A DNA stretch of 64,000 bases from Dyadobacter sediminis (GCF_005860765.1 NZ_VCEI01000025.1:1-64000); one strand, 5' to 3'. Shown: positions 30,804 through 40,636, numbered from the stretch's first letter. Program-made: numbers and translations. The notes: a model not told the origin generated them from the letters alone.

Positions 30804-32186
30804 TTACTTCACACTGGCAGTATAGGCATAATAAGGCAGTCCTTTGTTAATCCGGTGCAGGTACAAAGCGACCTCGCGGGCGTGATAATCGCCCCACATG
30901 CTGGATTCTCCGTTCGGGATTTTTTGTCCGGCCGGAATATTGTCCCAGCCATTTGGCCGGTGATAAATGGAATGCAGGATCAGTCCCTGATGATTCGGGT
31001 CTGTGGAAAGGTATGGCTCGTCAAAAAGCGTGTTTAGCGCAGTAAGTCCTGCCTGCCAGTAACGGTTTCCTTCTTCAGACTGGTTTTTGTCATTCAGGTA
31101 TTTTCCCAGACGAAGCAATCCCTGCGCACCGATGGCTGCTGCCGAGCTGTCAACGGGTTCAAATTCATTGTAAGGATCGGAACTGCGGTTCGTGTAATCG
31201 CCCAGTTTGTATAGTTGCGGAGCGCCTGTATCCCAATATGGAATGCCGTCCGAAGCTGTATTTTCGATGTAAAAATCGCAGGTTGCTTTGGCTGCTTTCA
31301 GGTAAATGCGTTCGATTTCAGCGCGTCCGCCCAGGGAAGCCAGTTCTTCATCGGAAAACAGCGGCAGCGATTCAAGCTGTTCTGCAAATCCGGCCATAGC
31401 CCAGGCAAGTCCGCGTGTCCAGGTTGTAAATCCTGAAAATCCTTGTTGTGAATTCGGGCACCGGTAATTTCCGTCGTTTGTATTGAACACACTTTCATGC
31501 GCCGTTCTTCCCCACAAATCATAACTGTCACGGCCTTCTCCGTAGTAAACCGAATAATTCGCAGTTGCAATGGAATGCAGCGTTCCGCGTTCGAGCAAAC
31601 TGGTTTTTACGTCGTTTTCACCCATCAGGCTATGGCCCAGCAAGTGAGAAACCATCAAAGCACGAACGGAGCGGATCGTGTCAACGAATAAAGAATGCGG
31701 ACCGTTGAACGAATGAATAAAACCTTGTCCGTCCTTTGTAGCCGTCCAGCGTTTAGCCTGAACAGAGCCGGATACTTTAAGCGCGATCTCATAAAAGTTG
31801 CGTTCCCATTCATTTTCCGGAATACGGCCTTCATTCATCAGTCTCAGTAAATTTCCGTACGTGCTTACGTTATTGAAACCATGATCGTGTACACCGAAAT
31901 GACTGACGTGCGACGCCATGTTGCCAATGGTGTTTTTTCGCGCACTTTCCAGAAAAGCGGTTTCACCCGTTGCGTCAAATTGCAATACTTCCGCGCCGTA
32001 CTGAAACCCCTGCGTCCATTCGGTCCAGCCGCGCAATGTGTATTTTCCGTCTACGGTAAATACCGGCGTACCTTTGGAGTTGTCGTATTCTCTGGAAATA
32101 AGATTGATTTTCTCGGCAGAAAGCTGCCAGAGTTTATCAATTTTCGGCTGGATTGCGGCAGCAGTAAGATCGTTTCGGATTTGCAT
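30804..32186 (-). CDS. GH88-like unsaturated glucuronyl hydrolase
   Basis: A 460-residue alpha6/alpha6-barrel protein. The catalytic Asp of family 88/105 is in GVHDHGFNN (Asp101) and a second in LFVDTIRSV (Asp169); WTQGFQYG and the later RGLAWAMAGF motif fit as well. The family removes a 4,5-unsaturated uronate from the non-reducing end of oligosaccharides left by polysaccharide lyases, by vinyl-ether hydration. No signal peptide is seen, so cytoplasmic. It is the first gene of the isomerase-dehydrogenase block, just downstream of the AraC gene on the same strand. I cannot exclude a relative with other specificity, since some family members are annotated generically. Confidence 0.82.
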   Translation of the reverse strand: MQIRNDLTAAAIQPKIDKLWQLSAEKINLISREYDNSKGTPVFTVDGKYTLRGWTEWTQGFQYGAEVLQFDATGETAFLESARKNTIGNMASHVSHFGVHDHGFNNVSTYGNLLRLMNEGRIPENEWERNFYEIALKVSGSVQAKRWTATKDGQGFIHSFNGPHSLFVDTIRSVRALMVSHLLGHSLMGENDVKTSLLERGTLHSIATANYSVYYGEGRDSYDLWGRTAHESVFNTNDGNYRCPNSQQGFSGFTTWTRGLAWAMAGFAEQLESLPLFSDEELASLGGRAEIERIYLKAAKATCDFYIENTASDGIPYWDTGAPQLYKLGDYTNRSSDPYNEFEPVDSSAAAIGAQGLLRLGKYLNDKNQSEEGNRYWQAGLTALNTLFDEPYLSTDPNHQGLILHSIYHRPNGWDNIPAGQKIPNGESSMWGDYHAREVALYLHRINKGLPYYAYTASVK

Positions 32187-32278
32187 AAGTTATAAGTATG
32201 GTACTATTTAGCCATTTTTTATAAGTATATCGCAAATATATTCTGGTCAAAATGCTGCGGCAAGGTACATTTTTGCTA

Positions 32279-33193
32279 TTAAATGGTACTTTTCCGAACA
32301 TGGTCCCGGTATTCATTCGGCGTCAGACCGGTTTTCTTTTTAAATATTCTGCTGAAATACGATGGATCTTCCAGATGGATGTGATAACCGATTTCCTTGC
32401 TGCTCAGGCTTGTAAAAACAAGCAGCCGCTTGGCTTCAAGCAGTAACTTATCCAGAATATATTCCTGTGAAGAAATGCCGAGATGTTTCCGGACCATTTT
32501 TCCCAAGTAATCGGGAGAAACCGAAAGTGCCTGCGCATATTGCTGTACTTCATGCATTTGCCTGAAATTTTTCTCAACCATTTCCTGAAATCTGCCGGCC
32601 AGTTCCGGAACGGTATGCACCGGTGATTCGGGCAGATTGTCCTTTTCCCTGACCAGTGAACTGCACTTCTGAAGTAAAATGCCAAGGTATTTGCCAATCA
32701 TGGTCTGGTCTGCACCGGCATGCAAATGATCAGAAACCATATTTTCCAGAATATTGTGAAAATACTTCTTTTCAGGTTCGGAAATGGTTAAAACAGGCTG
32801 ACGGCGTTGAGGCTGAAAAAACGGGAGTGAAGAAAGGGATGGATTTACCGGATTGTAAAAAGTATAAAAATCCTCGGAAAACGCTACGATGTAACCCTGG
32901 AATGAAGTGGAAAATGTGAGTAAATGAACTTGGCCGGGCGTAAGGAAATGCATTCCGGCACCCTGAACCGGATAGGAACGGAAATCAATTTCGTGAAAGC
33001 CCTGGCCTTCTTCTATAAAAAGGATCTCGTAATAGGTATGGCGGTGCGGCGTATTCGTAGGCAGCGGGGTAATCGGCAGCGATAACGGCGATTCCTTCTG
33101 TGCGGTGCTGCTGTTTTTGAATCTGTATATTTTCAGCGCCGGAACCTGATCTGTTGTTTTGGGAAGAGAATGAACAGGAATGGTATTGCACAT
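32279..33193 (-). CDS. AraC family transcriptional regulator
   Basis: A 304-residue regulator. The N-terminal 130 residues form a cupin-type sensor (TPHRHTYYEILFIEEGQGFHE), and the C-terminal 95 hold the two HTH motifs of the AraC family, QQYAQALSVSPDYLGKMVRK and SSKEIGYHIHLEDPSYFSRI, followed by FKKKTGLTPNEYRDH. It lies 92 bases upstream of the GH88-like gene on the same strand and probably activates the downstream catabolic block in response to its sugar substrate. The inducer is unknown. The DUF4126 gene precedes it by 15 bases on the same strand, so the two may be co-transcribed. Confidence 0.92.
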   Translation of the reverse strand: MCNTIPVHSLPKTTDQVPALKIYRFKNSSTAQKESPLSLPITPLPTNTPHRHTYYEILFIEEGQGFHEIDFRSYPVQGAGMHFLTPGQVHLLTFSTSFQGYIVAFSEDFYTFYNPVNPSLSSLPFFQPQRRQPVLTISEPEKKYFHNILENMVSDHLHAGADQTMIGKYLGILLQKCSSLVREKDNLPESPVHTVPELAGRFQEMVEKNFRQMHEVQQYAQALSVSPDYLGKMVRKHLGISSQEYILDKLLLEAKRLLVFTSLSSKEIGYHIHLEDPSYFSRIFKKKTGLTPNEYRDHVRKSTI

Positions 33194-33208
33194 TGCAAAC
33201 AGGGTCAG

Positions 33209-33769
33209 TTATAACTTTTTCAGACTCATCAACCTTTTTAAAAGCCAGATAACCAGCAAAACTACCAGCACGATCGCCAGGAAAGGCAGGAAAATTGCCA
33301 GACCGGACAAGCTGAACGAAGCAACGTTTTCGGCCGTGGAAACAACCGGATTTCCAAAACCCGCCGTTGTTTTGGAAGATAACAGCCGGAGTAAACCCGT
33401 ACCCGCCTGCACAATCCCGGCTGTGCCGCCGCCCAGCATCAGGCCAAGACCCCAATGCAGAACCGGATTATTGATTTCAATTACTGAAGTTGTGAGTAAG
33501 GTTCCGGCAATTACTGCGGCGGGCGTGGCAATGGTATCCAGCAGATTGTCAACAAACGGAATGTAATAACCGCCGATTTCAGCGATTGTAGCGGAAAGCA
33601 ATGCAAAGAAAGCCGGCCAGGTGCTCAGCCAGGCAAATTGCTCACCCGGCGAAATCCATCCGCTCATGGCCGCCACGTTGGCCGCAAGCATGGGCAGAAA
33701 AACCCTGAAACCGCAGCTGGCGCTCAGGCCCAGTCCTACGCAAAGGCTAAGCAGTAAATTCATATTCAT
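33209..33769 (-). CDS. DUF4126 family membrane protein
   Basis: A 186-residue inner-membrane protein (start at 33769). It has five or six hydrophobic segments, among them LLLSLCVGLGLSASCGFRVF, LSTWPAFFALLSATIA, AAVIAGTLLTTSV, LGLMLGGGTAGIVQAG and LAIVLVVLLVIWLLKRL. This fits DUF4126, a bacterial family of unknown function. Upstream in-frame starts at 33763 and 33811 exist; 33769 gives the shortest N-terminus before helix 1 that keeps a Met-Asn-Met. It is followed closely by the AraC gene. The DUF4126 and ABC genes are divergent across about 130 bases. Confidence 0.82.
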   Translation of the reverse strand: MNMNLLLSLCVGLGLSASCGFRVFLPMLAANVAAMSGWISPGEQFAWLSTWPAFFALLSATIAEIGGYYIPFVDNLLDTIATPAAVIAGTLLTTSVIEINNPVLHWGLGLMLGGGTAGIVQAGTGLLRLLSSKTTAGFGNPVVSTAENVASFSLSGLAIFLPFLAIVLVVLLVIWLLKRLMSLKKL

Positions 33770-33903
33770 TTGTGTGAAGTGACGAGCATGTAAGGTAAGT
33801 AATTTGTTCAAAATGCATTCCCGGGAAAGGTTTTTTTAATCTGCGGGTGACATTTTTTACATTTACATTGTTGATCTAGAAAAGCCATAATCCAAAATAC
33901 AAG

Positions 33904-35670
33904 GTGAAGCAGGAAACCAAAAGCGGCCAGATATTCGATCTTCCTACATTAAGACGTCTTTATACATTCGTTCGTCCGTATCAAAAGCAGTTTTATCTGC
34001 TGATCGGGATTATTTTACTGAATGCATTGCTTGCGCCGCTTACGCCTCTTTTAATCAAATACACGATTGATACGCCGATTGCAAACGGCGATTATTCGCA
34101 GCTGACGGTCATGTTGGTTGTAATGATTGTCGTTACAGTCATTCAGGGCCTCGCGCAGTTCTGGAATACGTATATGTCGGGCTGGCTCGGGCAGTATATT
34201 ATTCGTGATATCCGTGTGCAGCTTTACCAGAAAATCATCGGGCTGAGGCTCAAATTTTTTGATAACACGCCAATCGGACGTCTTGTGACGCGCACGATTT
34301 CCGATGTGGAAACGCTTTCCAATGTATTCAGTGACGGAATGGCCGCCATTGCAGGCGATATCTTGCAGCTTACGCTCATTATTGCCGTGATGTTTTATAC
34401 CGACTGGAAGCTGTCACTGATCAGTTTGTCCATGATTCCGGTTATGCTGTACTGTACGTATGTTTTCAAGGAAAATATCAAGGATTCATTCAATGAAGTG
34501 CGTGCGGCGGTTTCCAACCTCAACTCGTTTGTTCAGGAACATCTGACGGGAATGGGGATTGTCCAGATTTTCAGCAGTGAAGATATTGAGTACAGGAAAT
34601 TTCAGGAAATCAATAAAGTTCACCGGGATGCCAATATCCGGTCTATTCTGTATTATTCCATTTACTATCCGGTTGCCGATGTGATTGCAGCGGCAGGAAC
34701 GGGCCTTGTCGTTTGGTATGGTTCGCGGCAAATTCTTGATGCAGAAGTGACTTTTGGTACAGTTACTGCATTCGTTATGTTTATCAACCTGTTTTTTCGT
34801 CCGATCCGCCAGCTTGCAGACCGTTTCAATACCTTGCAAATGGGAATTGTAAGTACGGACAGAATCCTGAAACTGCTTGACAGTGACGAGTATACTTCCA
34901 ATGAAGGAACCATTGCGCCGGAAACGATCAAAGGGAACGTAGAATTCAGAAACGTCTGGTTTGCTTACAATGAAGAAGAATATGTACTGAAAGACATCAA
35001 TTTTACGGTAAAAGAAGGCGAGACCATCGCGTTTGTAGGCGCGACCGGTGCCGGAAAATCATCCATTATCAATCTGTTATCGCGTTTTTACGATATCAAC
35101 AAAGGAAGCATTTACGTCGATGGCATTGAAATTCATGATTTTGAACTGAATGCATTGCGCAAGAACATCGGTGTCGTCCTTCAGGATGTTTTTCTGTTTT
35201 CCGATACAATCGAAAACAATATCCGGCTGGGAGATTTTTCCATAACGCATGAAAAAATTGTAGAAGCAGCCAAGCTCGTCGGCGTTCATGATTTCATTGA
35301 AAGGCTTCCGGGCGGTTATGCCTATAATGTCATGGAAAGAGGTTCCACGCTTTCTGTCGGGCAGCGTCAGCTTATTTCCTTTGTGCGAGCCATGGTGCAC
35401 GAGCCGAAAATCATTGTGCTGGACGAAGCGACTTCTTCGGTAGACAGTGAAACGGAAGAACTTATTCAGAAAGCGATTGAAACGTTAATGCAGGGCCGGA
35501 CGGCCATTGTCATTGCGCACAGGCTTTCAACGATTCAGGAAGCGGATAAAATCATTGTGGTGGATAAAGGACAAATTGTCGAAGAAGGCAATCATCTTCA
35601 ATTGCTTGAAAAAGAAGGCTTCTACGCCAATTTGTACCGTATGCAGTATAAAGAAGTTCTTAAAATCTAG
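33904..35670 (+). CDS. ABC transporter, ATP-binding/permease fusion (MsbA/multidrug type)
   Basis: A 588-residue half-transporter with an N-terminal six-helix ABC membrane domain (about residues 20-310) and a C-terminal ATPase. The ATPase carries Walker A GATGAGKSS near residue 380, the signature LSVGQRQ near 484 and Walker B IIVLDEA near 506, with the H-loop in IVIAHRLSTI. Such homodimeric exporters pump lipids, drugs or peptides out through the inner membrane. The start is GTG at 33904; no nearby in-frame ATG fits better. Its stop codon is 4 bases from that of the convergent PBP1A gene, with no terminator between. Confidence 0.93.
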   Translation: MKQETKSGQIFDLPTLRRLYTFVRPYQKQFYLLIGIILLNALLAPLTPLLIKYTIDTPIANGDYSQLTVMLVVMIVVTVIQGLAQFWNTYMSGWLGQYIIRDIRVQLYQKIIGLRLKFFDNTPIGRLVTRTISDVETLSNVFSDGMAAIAGDILQLTLIIAVMFYTDWKLSLISLSMIPVMLYCTYVFKENIKDSFNEVRAAVSNLNSFVQEHLTGMGIVQIFSSEDIEYRKFQEINKVHRDANIRSILYYSIYYPVADVIAAAGTGLVVWYGSRQILDAEVTFGTVTAFVMFINLFFRPIRQLADRFNTLQMGIVSTDRILKLLDSDEYTSNEGTIAPETIKGNVEFRNVWFAYNEEEYVLKDINFTVKEGETIAFVGATGAGKSSIINLLSRFYDINKGSIYVDGIEIHDFELNALRKNIGVVLQDVFLFSDTIENNIRLGDFSITHEKIVEAAKLVGVHDFIERLPGGYAYNVMERGSTLSVGQRQLISFVRAMVHEPKIIVLDEATSSVDSETEELIQKAIETLMQGRTAIVIAHRLSTIQEADKIIVVDKGQIVEEGNHLQLLEKEGFYANLYRMQYKEVLKI

Positions 35671-35674
35671 TTGA

Positions 35675-38194
35675 TCAGTTGGCACTGCCGGTATCCAGCG
35701 GGATCGGCGGCGGCCCGATCAAAAATTCATCTTCGTCGTTTCTTTTGGCAGGCGTGCTGTCGCCTTCTGAGCCTAGCGAATCACTTTCGTAACGTTGGTA
35801 ATAAGTCGGGCAATTGTACGTTTTTGCAACTTTGAAACTCGGTTTTGGAAACGGCCCGGGTTCAATACCATTGGATTTATCCTTGTAAATCTTTTCGAGA
35901 AAACTGCCGACAATCGGCAAAGCGGTTTTTGCGCCTTCGCCCAGATTTGTTGTCCGGAAGTGAATGCTTCTGTCATCGCCGCCCACCCATGCGCCAACGA
36001 CAAGGTCACGGGTAATGCACATAAACCAGCCGTCGGAGTTATTGGATGTAGTTCCGGTTTTGCCGCCGATTTCGTTTCCGTTTTTGGTTACGTCAAATTT
36101 CCAGCGGATACTTCCGGACGTTCCGCCCGGCTCTTCCACGCCGCCTTTCAGCATCTGAACCATCAGAAATGCAGATTCCGGACTGATTGCCTGCCGGTGC
36201 TCCGGCTGAAATTCCTCAATAACCTTTCCGTTACTGTCTTCGATTTTGGTGACCAGGATAGGCTGCGTGTAAGTTCCGCTGTTTACAAATACGCAATAAG
36301 CGGCAACCATATCATAAAGCGAAACATCAAACGGCCCCAGACCAATGGAAGGAAGCGGTTCCAGCGGGGTTGTAATCCCCATTTTTTTGGCATAACTGGC
36401 AACATTGGCCGGCCCGACCTGATCGGTCAGTTGAGCAGTGACGGAATTGATGGATTGCGCAAGCGCACGTTTCAGCGTCATGTTGGAATAAGAAAAGGTG
36501 CCGGTTGCATTTCTTGGCTTCCATTCTTTTTCCACGCCGTCTTCCATGTATTTCTTTTCAAATGGCTTGTCCACAATCTGATCGCACGGGGTCATATTGA
36601 AGTTCGGATCATCAATCGCAGTCGTGTAAACAAATGGCTTGAAAGTAGAGCCTGGCTGTCTTTTGCCTTGTTTTACTGCATCGTATTTGAAATAGTTATA
36701 ATCCAGACCGCCCACCCACGCTTTGATCTGCCCGGTTTGCGGGCTCATGGCCATCATGCCGGCTCTTAGCACTCTTTTGTAATAATCCAGCGAATCCATG
36801 GAACTCCAGTACTTCTTCATTTCGCTGCTGTTTTTCCAGTCGTAAACCGTCATGGTATCCTTTTTGTTAAGATAATGTCGGATGCTGTCGGGCTGGTTTG
36901 GGAATTTGGCTGCGAGATTTTTATACTTGCTTGTTCTTTTAACGACATTTTCAAGAAAGTCCGGGATTTCCTTTCCCTGTTCGTCAATCCATGGATTTTG
37001 CTTGCCCCAATGTGCTTCAAATACGCGCTGAAGCTGTTTCATTTTCTGCGTCATGGCTTCTTCCGCATCCGCCTGCATGCGGGAATCGATAGTCGTGTAG
37101 ATTCGAAGACCGTCGGTATAAAGGTCGTATCCATTTTCGTCGCCCCATTTTCTTACAAAATCGACAACGGCGTTTTTAAAGTAATTGGCGTTTCCGTCGT
37201 ACGGCGTTTCAAACTTTGTTTTCAGCTCAATCGGCAATGCACTGATGGAATCGGCCTGTCTGGCGCTGATGAATCCGTACTTCTGCATTTGCCCGATTAC
37301 AACGTTTCGGCGTTCCAGCGAGCGCTTTTTGTTTCGGATCGGATTATAAGTTGTTGTTGCTTTCTGTAATCCGACGAGCACAGCAGATTCCTGAATGTTG
37401 AGGCTGTCGGGCGATTTGCTGAAATAGGATTGTGCGGCCGTATTGATTCCATACGTATTGTTGCCGTAATCAACGGTATTGAAATACATGGTCAGAATTT
37501 CTTCTTTAGTGAAATTCCGTTCCAGTTTGATCGCCGTAAGCCATTCCTTGGTTTTATAAATCAGCGTACCAAATCCCGGAACGTAACCCAGAAAGCCGCG
37601 TGCATCCGTTTTCCTGGTTTTAAAAAGTTTTTTTGCCAGCTGTTGCGTGATCGTACTTCCGCCGCCGCGATCCGTTGCGCCGGTTATAATTCCGACCGCA
37701 ACGCTGGCCATGGCCTTGTAATCAATTCCGGAATGCTTGTAAAAACGAACGTCTTCAGTTGCAATCAGTGCCTTGATCAGGTTCGGGGAAATCATTTTTG
37801 CGGTGACGGGCGTACGGTTTTCCGTATAGAATTTACCGATCATCACGCCGTCTGCGGTATAAATTTCGGAAGACTGCGCCACCTTCGGGTTCTGAAGATC
37901 TTCCACGCTGGGCATGCTGCCCATCAGCCAGAGAAAATTGGTTTCAACGCAGAAAATATAAGCAGCAAACGTCAGAAAACCGTAAATGAAAGTTTTCCAG
38001 ATAAACTTGATCGGCCGGTAGTAAGCAGAATGTACATCTATGGTTTCTTCCCGCCAGTTCCTGAATGCTTGTTTCTTTCTACGGTATGACAAAAAAAATG
38101 AGTCAGCTCGTTCCTTGCCGGTTATTAACGAAGTTAGCTTGTAGGCAGTACGGTTAATGAATGTCGAAAGCTGATTCCCAAGGTTTTGGAACAT
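35675..38194 (-). CDS. Penicillin-binding protein 1A (transglycosylase/transpeptidase)
   Basis: An 839-residue bifunctional class A PBP. One transmembrane helix lies near residue 70 (FIYGFLTFAAYIFCVETNF). The glycosyltransferase GT51 motifs follow: IATEDVRFYKHSGID and GGGSTITQQLAKKLFKT. The transpeptidase domain has SxxK in GSTFKPF, SxN in SINS and KTGTT. It polymerises and crosslinks peptidoglycan in the periplasm. Length and order match family norms, with a proline-rich cytoplasm-distal tail (PPPIPLDTGSAN). It is the last gene on this strand before the ABC gene and is convergent with it. Confidence 0.95.
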   Translation of the reverse strand: MFQNLGNQLSTFINRTAYKLTSLITGKERADSFFLSYRRKKQAFRNWREETIDVHSAYYRPIKFIWKTFIYGFLTFAAYIFCVETNFLWLMGSMPSVEDLQNPKVAQSSEIYTADGVMIGKFYTENRTPVTAKMISPNLIKALIATEDVRFYKHSGIDYKAMASVAVGIITGATDRGGGSTITQQLAKKLFKTRKTDARGFLGYVPGFGTLIYKTKEWLTAIKLERNFTKEEILTMYFNTVDYGNNTYGINTAAQSYFSKSPDSLNIQESAVLVGLQKATTTYNPIRNKKRSLERRNVVIGQMQKYGFISARQADSISALPIELKTKFETPYDGNANYFKNAVVDFVRKWGDENGYDLYTDGLRIYTTIDSRMQADAEEAMTQKMKQLQRVFEAHWGKQNPWIDEQGKEIPDFLENVVKRTSKYKNLAAKFPNQPDSIRHYLNKKDTMTVYDWKNSSEMKKYWSSMDSLDYYKRVLRAGMMAMSPQTGQIKAWVGGLDYNYFKYDAVKQGKRQPGSTFKPFVYTTAIDDPNFNMTPCDQIVDKPFEKKYMEDGVEKEWKPRNATGTFSYSNMTLKRALAQSINSVTAQLTDQVGPANVASYAKKMGITTPLEPLPSIGLGPFDVSLYDMVAAYCVFVNSGTYTQPILVTKIEDSNGKVIEEFQPEHRQAISPESAFLMVQMLKGGVEEPGGTSGSIRWKFDVTKNGNEIGGKTGTTSNNSDGWFMCITRDLVVGAWVGGDDRSIHFRTTNLGEGAKTALPIVGSFLEKIYKDKSNGIEPGPFPKPSFKVAKTYNCPTYYQRYESDSLGSEGDSTPAKRNDEDEFLIGPPPIPLDTGSAN

Positions 38195-38268
38195 TGCCTG
38201 TAATTTATAATAAATTGATCGGTATAATTTCCTGCCAACTTTCCTGTTCGCTGGAATTCAAAGATAGC

Positions 38269-38302
38269 AAAAGCCGGATATATCTGACCAGATCCGGCTT
38301 TT
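38269..38302 (-). terminator. Intrinsic terminator downstream of msrB
   Basis: An 11-bp stem (38269-38279 and 38292-38302, 12-base loop) just after the msrB stop codon, with TTTTGC on the minus-strand exit side. The stem itself ends in four T residues. Confidence 0.7.
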
Positions 38303-38313
38303 GTGTAATGATG

Positions 38314-38709
38314 CTATTCCGCTTTCTCGAATTTCAGGGCAGCGCCGTTCATGCAGTAACGCAGGCCGGTAGGACGCGGGCCGTCGTCAAAAACATGGCC
38401 GAGATGTCCGCCGCATGTACGGCAAACTACTTCGGTGCGCGTCATGCCGTGGCTTTTATCCACTATTTCTTCCACATTGCCGGAAGCTACAGGCTGAAAA
38501 AAACTTGGCCATCCTGTTCCGGAATCAAATTTGGTTTCCGAACTGAACAATGGCGTTCCGCATGCTGCACAAACGTAAGTTCCATTTTCTTTATTGTCAT
38601 TATATGGATGCGAAAACGGTCTTTCCGTACCTTTTTCAAAAAGAACAAAGCATTGCTGCCCGGTGAGTTCTTTCCGCCATTCTTCCTTGGTTTTTTCTAT
38701 TTCTCTCAT
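38314..38709 (-). CDS. msrB: Peptide-methionine (R)-S-oxide reductase
   Basis: A 131-residue MsrB. The two zinc CxxC pairs are in [11 protein letters not shown] and [17 protein letters not shown] and the catalytic Cys in [11 protein letters not shown] are present. It reduces R-methionine sulfoxide in proteins using thioredoxin. I start it at the ATG at 38709 ([11 protein letters not shown]) because family members begin so; a longer in-frame start 39 bases upstream would add an unconserved leader. There is no signal peptide, so it is cytoplasmic. It lies alone between the PBP1A and DUF5723 genes. Confidence 0.95.
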   Translation of the reverse strand: MREIEKTKEEWRKELTGQQCFVLFEKGTERPFSHPYNDNKENGTYVCAACGTPLFSSETKFDSGTGWPSFFQPVASGNVEEIVDKSHGMTRTEVVCRTCGGHLGHVFDDGPRPTGLRYCMNGAALKFEKAE

Positions 38710-38785
38710 TGTCAAAATATTTTTATTATCAATGGCATAAATTAGCAAAATTATGCCACTTATAGCATCAACGAATTACGGGCAT

Positions 38786-40306
38786 TTATCGTTTGCTGAA
38801 AATGCGCCTCAGCCACGAATCCTGCGGCGGCCAGCATTTGTTCTGCGATTCCGGCGATTTGTGGTAAATGCCTGCCGCTATTCCGAAGTAAACGTTAAAC
38901 GCTTTCGGATTTCCGATATTCAACAAGCCGGCCAGATGATCCGTCCCGATCCACAGCGGCCCGGCGCGGCCTGCCAATCCGATTGCCGGCGAACGGTAGC
39001 GGTTCATCAGCGAAAGCGGAACCGATAATTCGTACCATTTATGCTCATAACGCGGCGTTACCGAAACAGTGGATTCAGCTTTCATGCCAAATGCCTTTTG
39101 CGGAACAAGGTTCTGCACCCACAATCCGCTTACATATACATTGGGTTTGACGTTGTAATCCACACTCGCCTGAAATGCTGCCGGCAGAACGGAACGGAAA
39201 TCCGGTGCAATCGTCGGGCCGCCGTCCAGTGAATTATTGATGGCATTGAAAAATCCTTCCGATCCGTCCAGTTTCTGAAAATCATCAAACCTGAATTCCT
39301 TGTTGGTTGTGTGCGTTTCCTGCTGCAACAGATATGCCGGATTGTTGAAACGGACACGGCCGATATCTGTTAATGAAACCGCGATGCGGTACAGGTATTT
39401 GTTTTTTGAATGATCCTTTTTACGTTCTCCTTTTTCGTAATAACTGTATTTGCTGACATCCGGCCGGTATTCGTACACTGCACCGACATCAAAGCCCCAG
39501 CCTATACCGGGCGGCCTGCCGCTTGGAGCCAGGCCTTCGTCGCGCGTCATGGCATAGCGCACATTGATCTCATTGATATTGATATACTGGCGCTTGTTTT
39601 CCCAGGATGAATCGGGCAAAACGTTGAAAGATGAATTTTCAATGATGGCATGTGCGTTGTAAAGTCCCAGCAGTCCTTTCAGCGTTACACCGACTTTCAG
39701 AAAATCGGTTTCATTGTCCATCACCACGCCGCCCAGTGTAAAAGCAATTTCGCCCAGTCCGTTAAAATGAAGTTGTCCGGACTGGTTATTGAAAACCGGG
39801 CCCTGCAATGCTTTCAGCTGCGTCGTCTTGCTGATCAGTCTGGCCAGATCTTCAGTTATTCCGGAAGCATTCAGGATATATCTTGCCCGCAGCAGTACAG
39901 CAGCACCCAGTTTTCCTTTCAGCATGTTGAACATAACGGATGGAAGCCGCGTATCGCCGCCTGCATTCATGTACTTAAAATTGCCGTTCAGTTTTTCGCC
40001 GAGATAGGAGCGTGGAAACTGTACTACGCCCCGGTTGCTGCGGTATTTGGCAGAAACCGTATTGGTCAGTAGATTCAGAAATGAAAAAGGTGCTTCATAC
40101 CTGACATGATTATTGGCCGTATAAAGCTGTGTTGCAGCCACATTGATATAAGCCCGGTACCTGCTGTCGGCAACAAATGCCGGATTATGGTATAGCGCGT
40201 TGGTCCCCGCATAATTTCCCATGGAAGCTCCCGGCAAGTGCTGCGACCAGCCTGTAAGTGTCCAGCCGAAAACCATTCCGAGTGCAAGTAACCAGTTTTT
40301 GTGCAT
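38786..40306 (-). CDS. DUF5723 family outer-membrane protein
   Basis: A 506-residue protein with a signal peptide (MHKNWLLALGMVFGWTLTGW, cleavage near SQH). It is rich in barrel-like strands: MGNYAGTNALYHNPAF near the mature N-terminus resembles the FadL/PorV-type opening in which a helix-loop precedes a barrel, and the rest alternates polar and hydrophobic residues. This fits DUF5723, common in Bacteroidota. Function is unknown; a transport or structural role in the outer membrane is likely. The C-terminus ends in a basic RRIFSKR tail beyond the barrel, which is less common. Divergent from the ATP-grasp gene. Confidence 0.82.
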   Translation of the reverse strand: MHKNWLLALGMVFGWTLTGWSQHLPGASMGNYAGTNALYHNPAFVADSRYRAYINVAATQLYTANNHVRYEAPFSFLNLLTNTVSAKYRSNRGVVQFPRSYLGEKLNGNFKYMNAGGDTRLPSVMFNMLKGKLGAAVLLRARYILNASGITEDLARLISKTTQLKALQGPVFNNQSGQLHFNGLGEIAFTLGGVVMDNETDFLKVGVTLKGLLGLYNAHAIIENSSFNVLPDSSWENKRQYININEINVRYAMTRDEGLAPSGRPPGIGWGFDVGAVYEYRPDVSKYSYYEKGERKKDHSKNKYLYRIAVSLTDIGRVRFNNPAYLLQQETHTTNKEFRFDDFQKLDGSEGFFNAINNSLDGGPTIAPDFRSVLPAAFQASVDYNVKPNVYVSGLWVQNLVPQKAFGMKAESTVSVTPRYEHKWYELSVPLSLMNRYRSPAIGLAGRAGPLWIGTDHLAGLLNIGNPKAFNVYFGIAAGIYHKSPESQNKCWPPQDSWLRRIFSKR

Positions 40307-40636
40307 AGTGGATTAATGACATTTGCTATTTTCCAGTCATTTCAGTGTACAAAGAAAGTGCAAACGTTTCTGTAATGCGTATTTGCCGGTCAGAAAAATA
40401 ATATGGAGCAGGAACCAACCGCCTGATTTTAACATTTAAAACAAAAGCATTGGCGGCTGGCCGGCTCGTGTGTTCAGCTTTTTTTCAAAGTCAGGATGAA
40501 AGTATAAGTGTATAAATAAAGATGAGATTACAGAATCGGAAAAGGAATGTAAGTGCAGATTGTTTTGTATAGTCAAACATTGACCATATATTGTTCTGTA
40601 AATAATTGAAATATACTTATTCAAATTTTGTATTGT
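40307..40636. other. Divergent intergenic region
   Basis: This 330-base gap between the minus-strand DUF5723 gene and the plus-strand ATP-grasp gene holds no convincing ORF or RNA gene. The last 60 bases are very AT-rich, and AAATTTTG at 40623-40630 differs by one base from the Bacteroidota -7 consensus TAnnTTTG. It should contain promoters for both flanking genes, none of which I can place with confidence. Confidence 0.5.

Noticed and set aside
35795-36769. 324-codon plus-strand ORF opposite the PBP1A gene
   Set aside because: It is the mirror of the PBP1A transpeptidase coding region, which carries all catalytic motifs; the antisense product resembles nothing.
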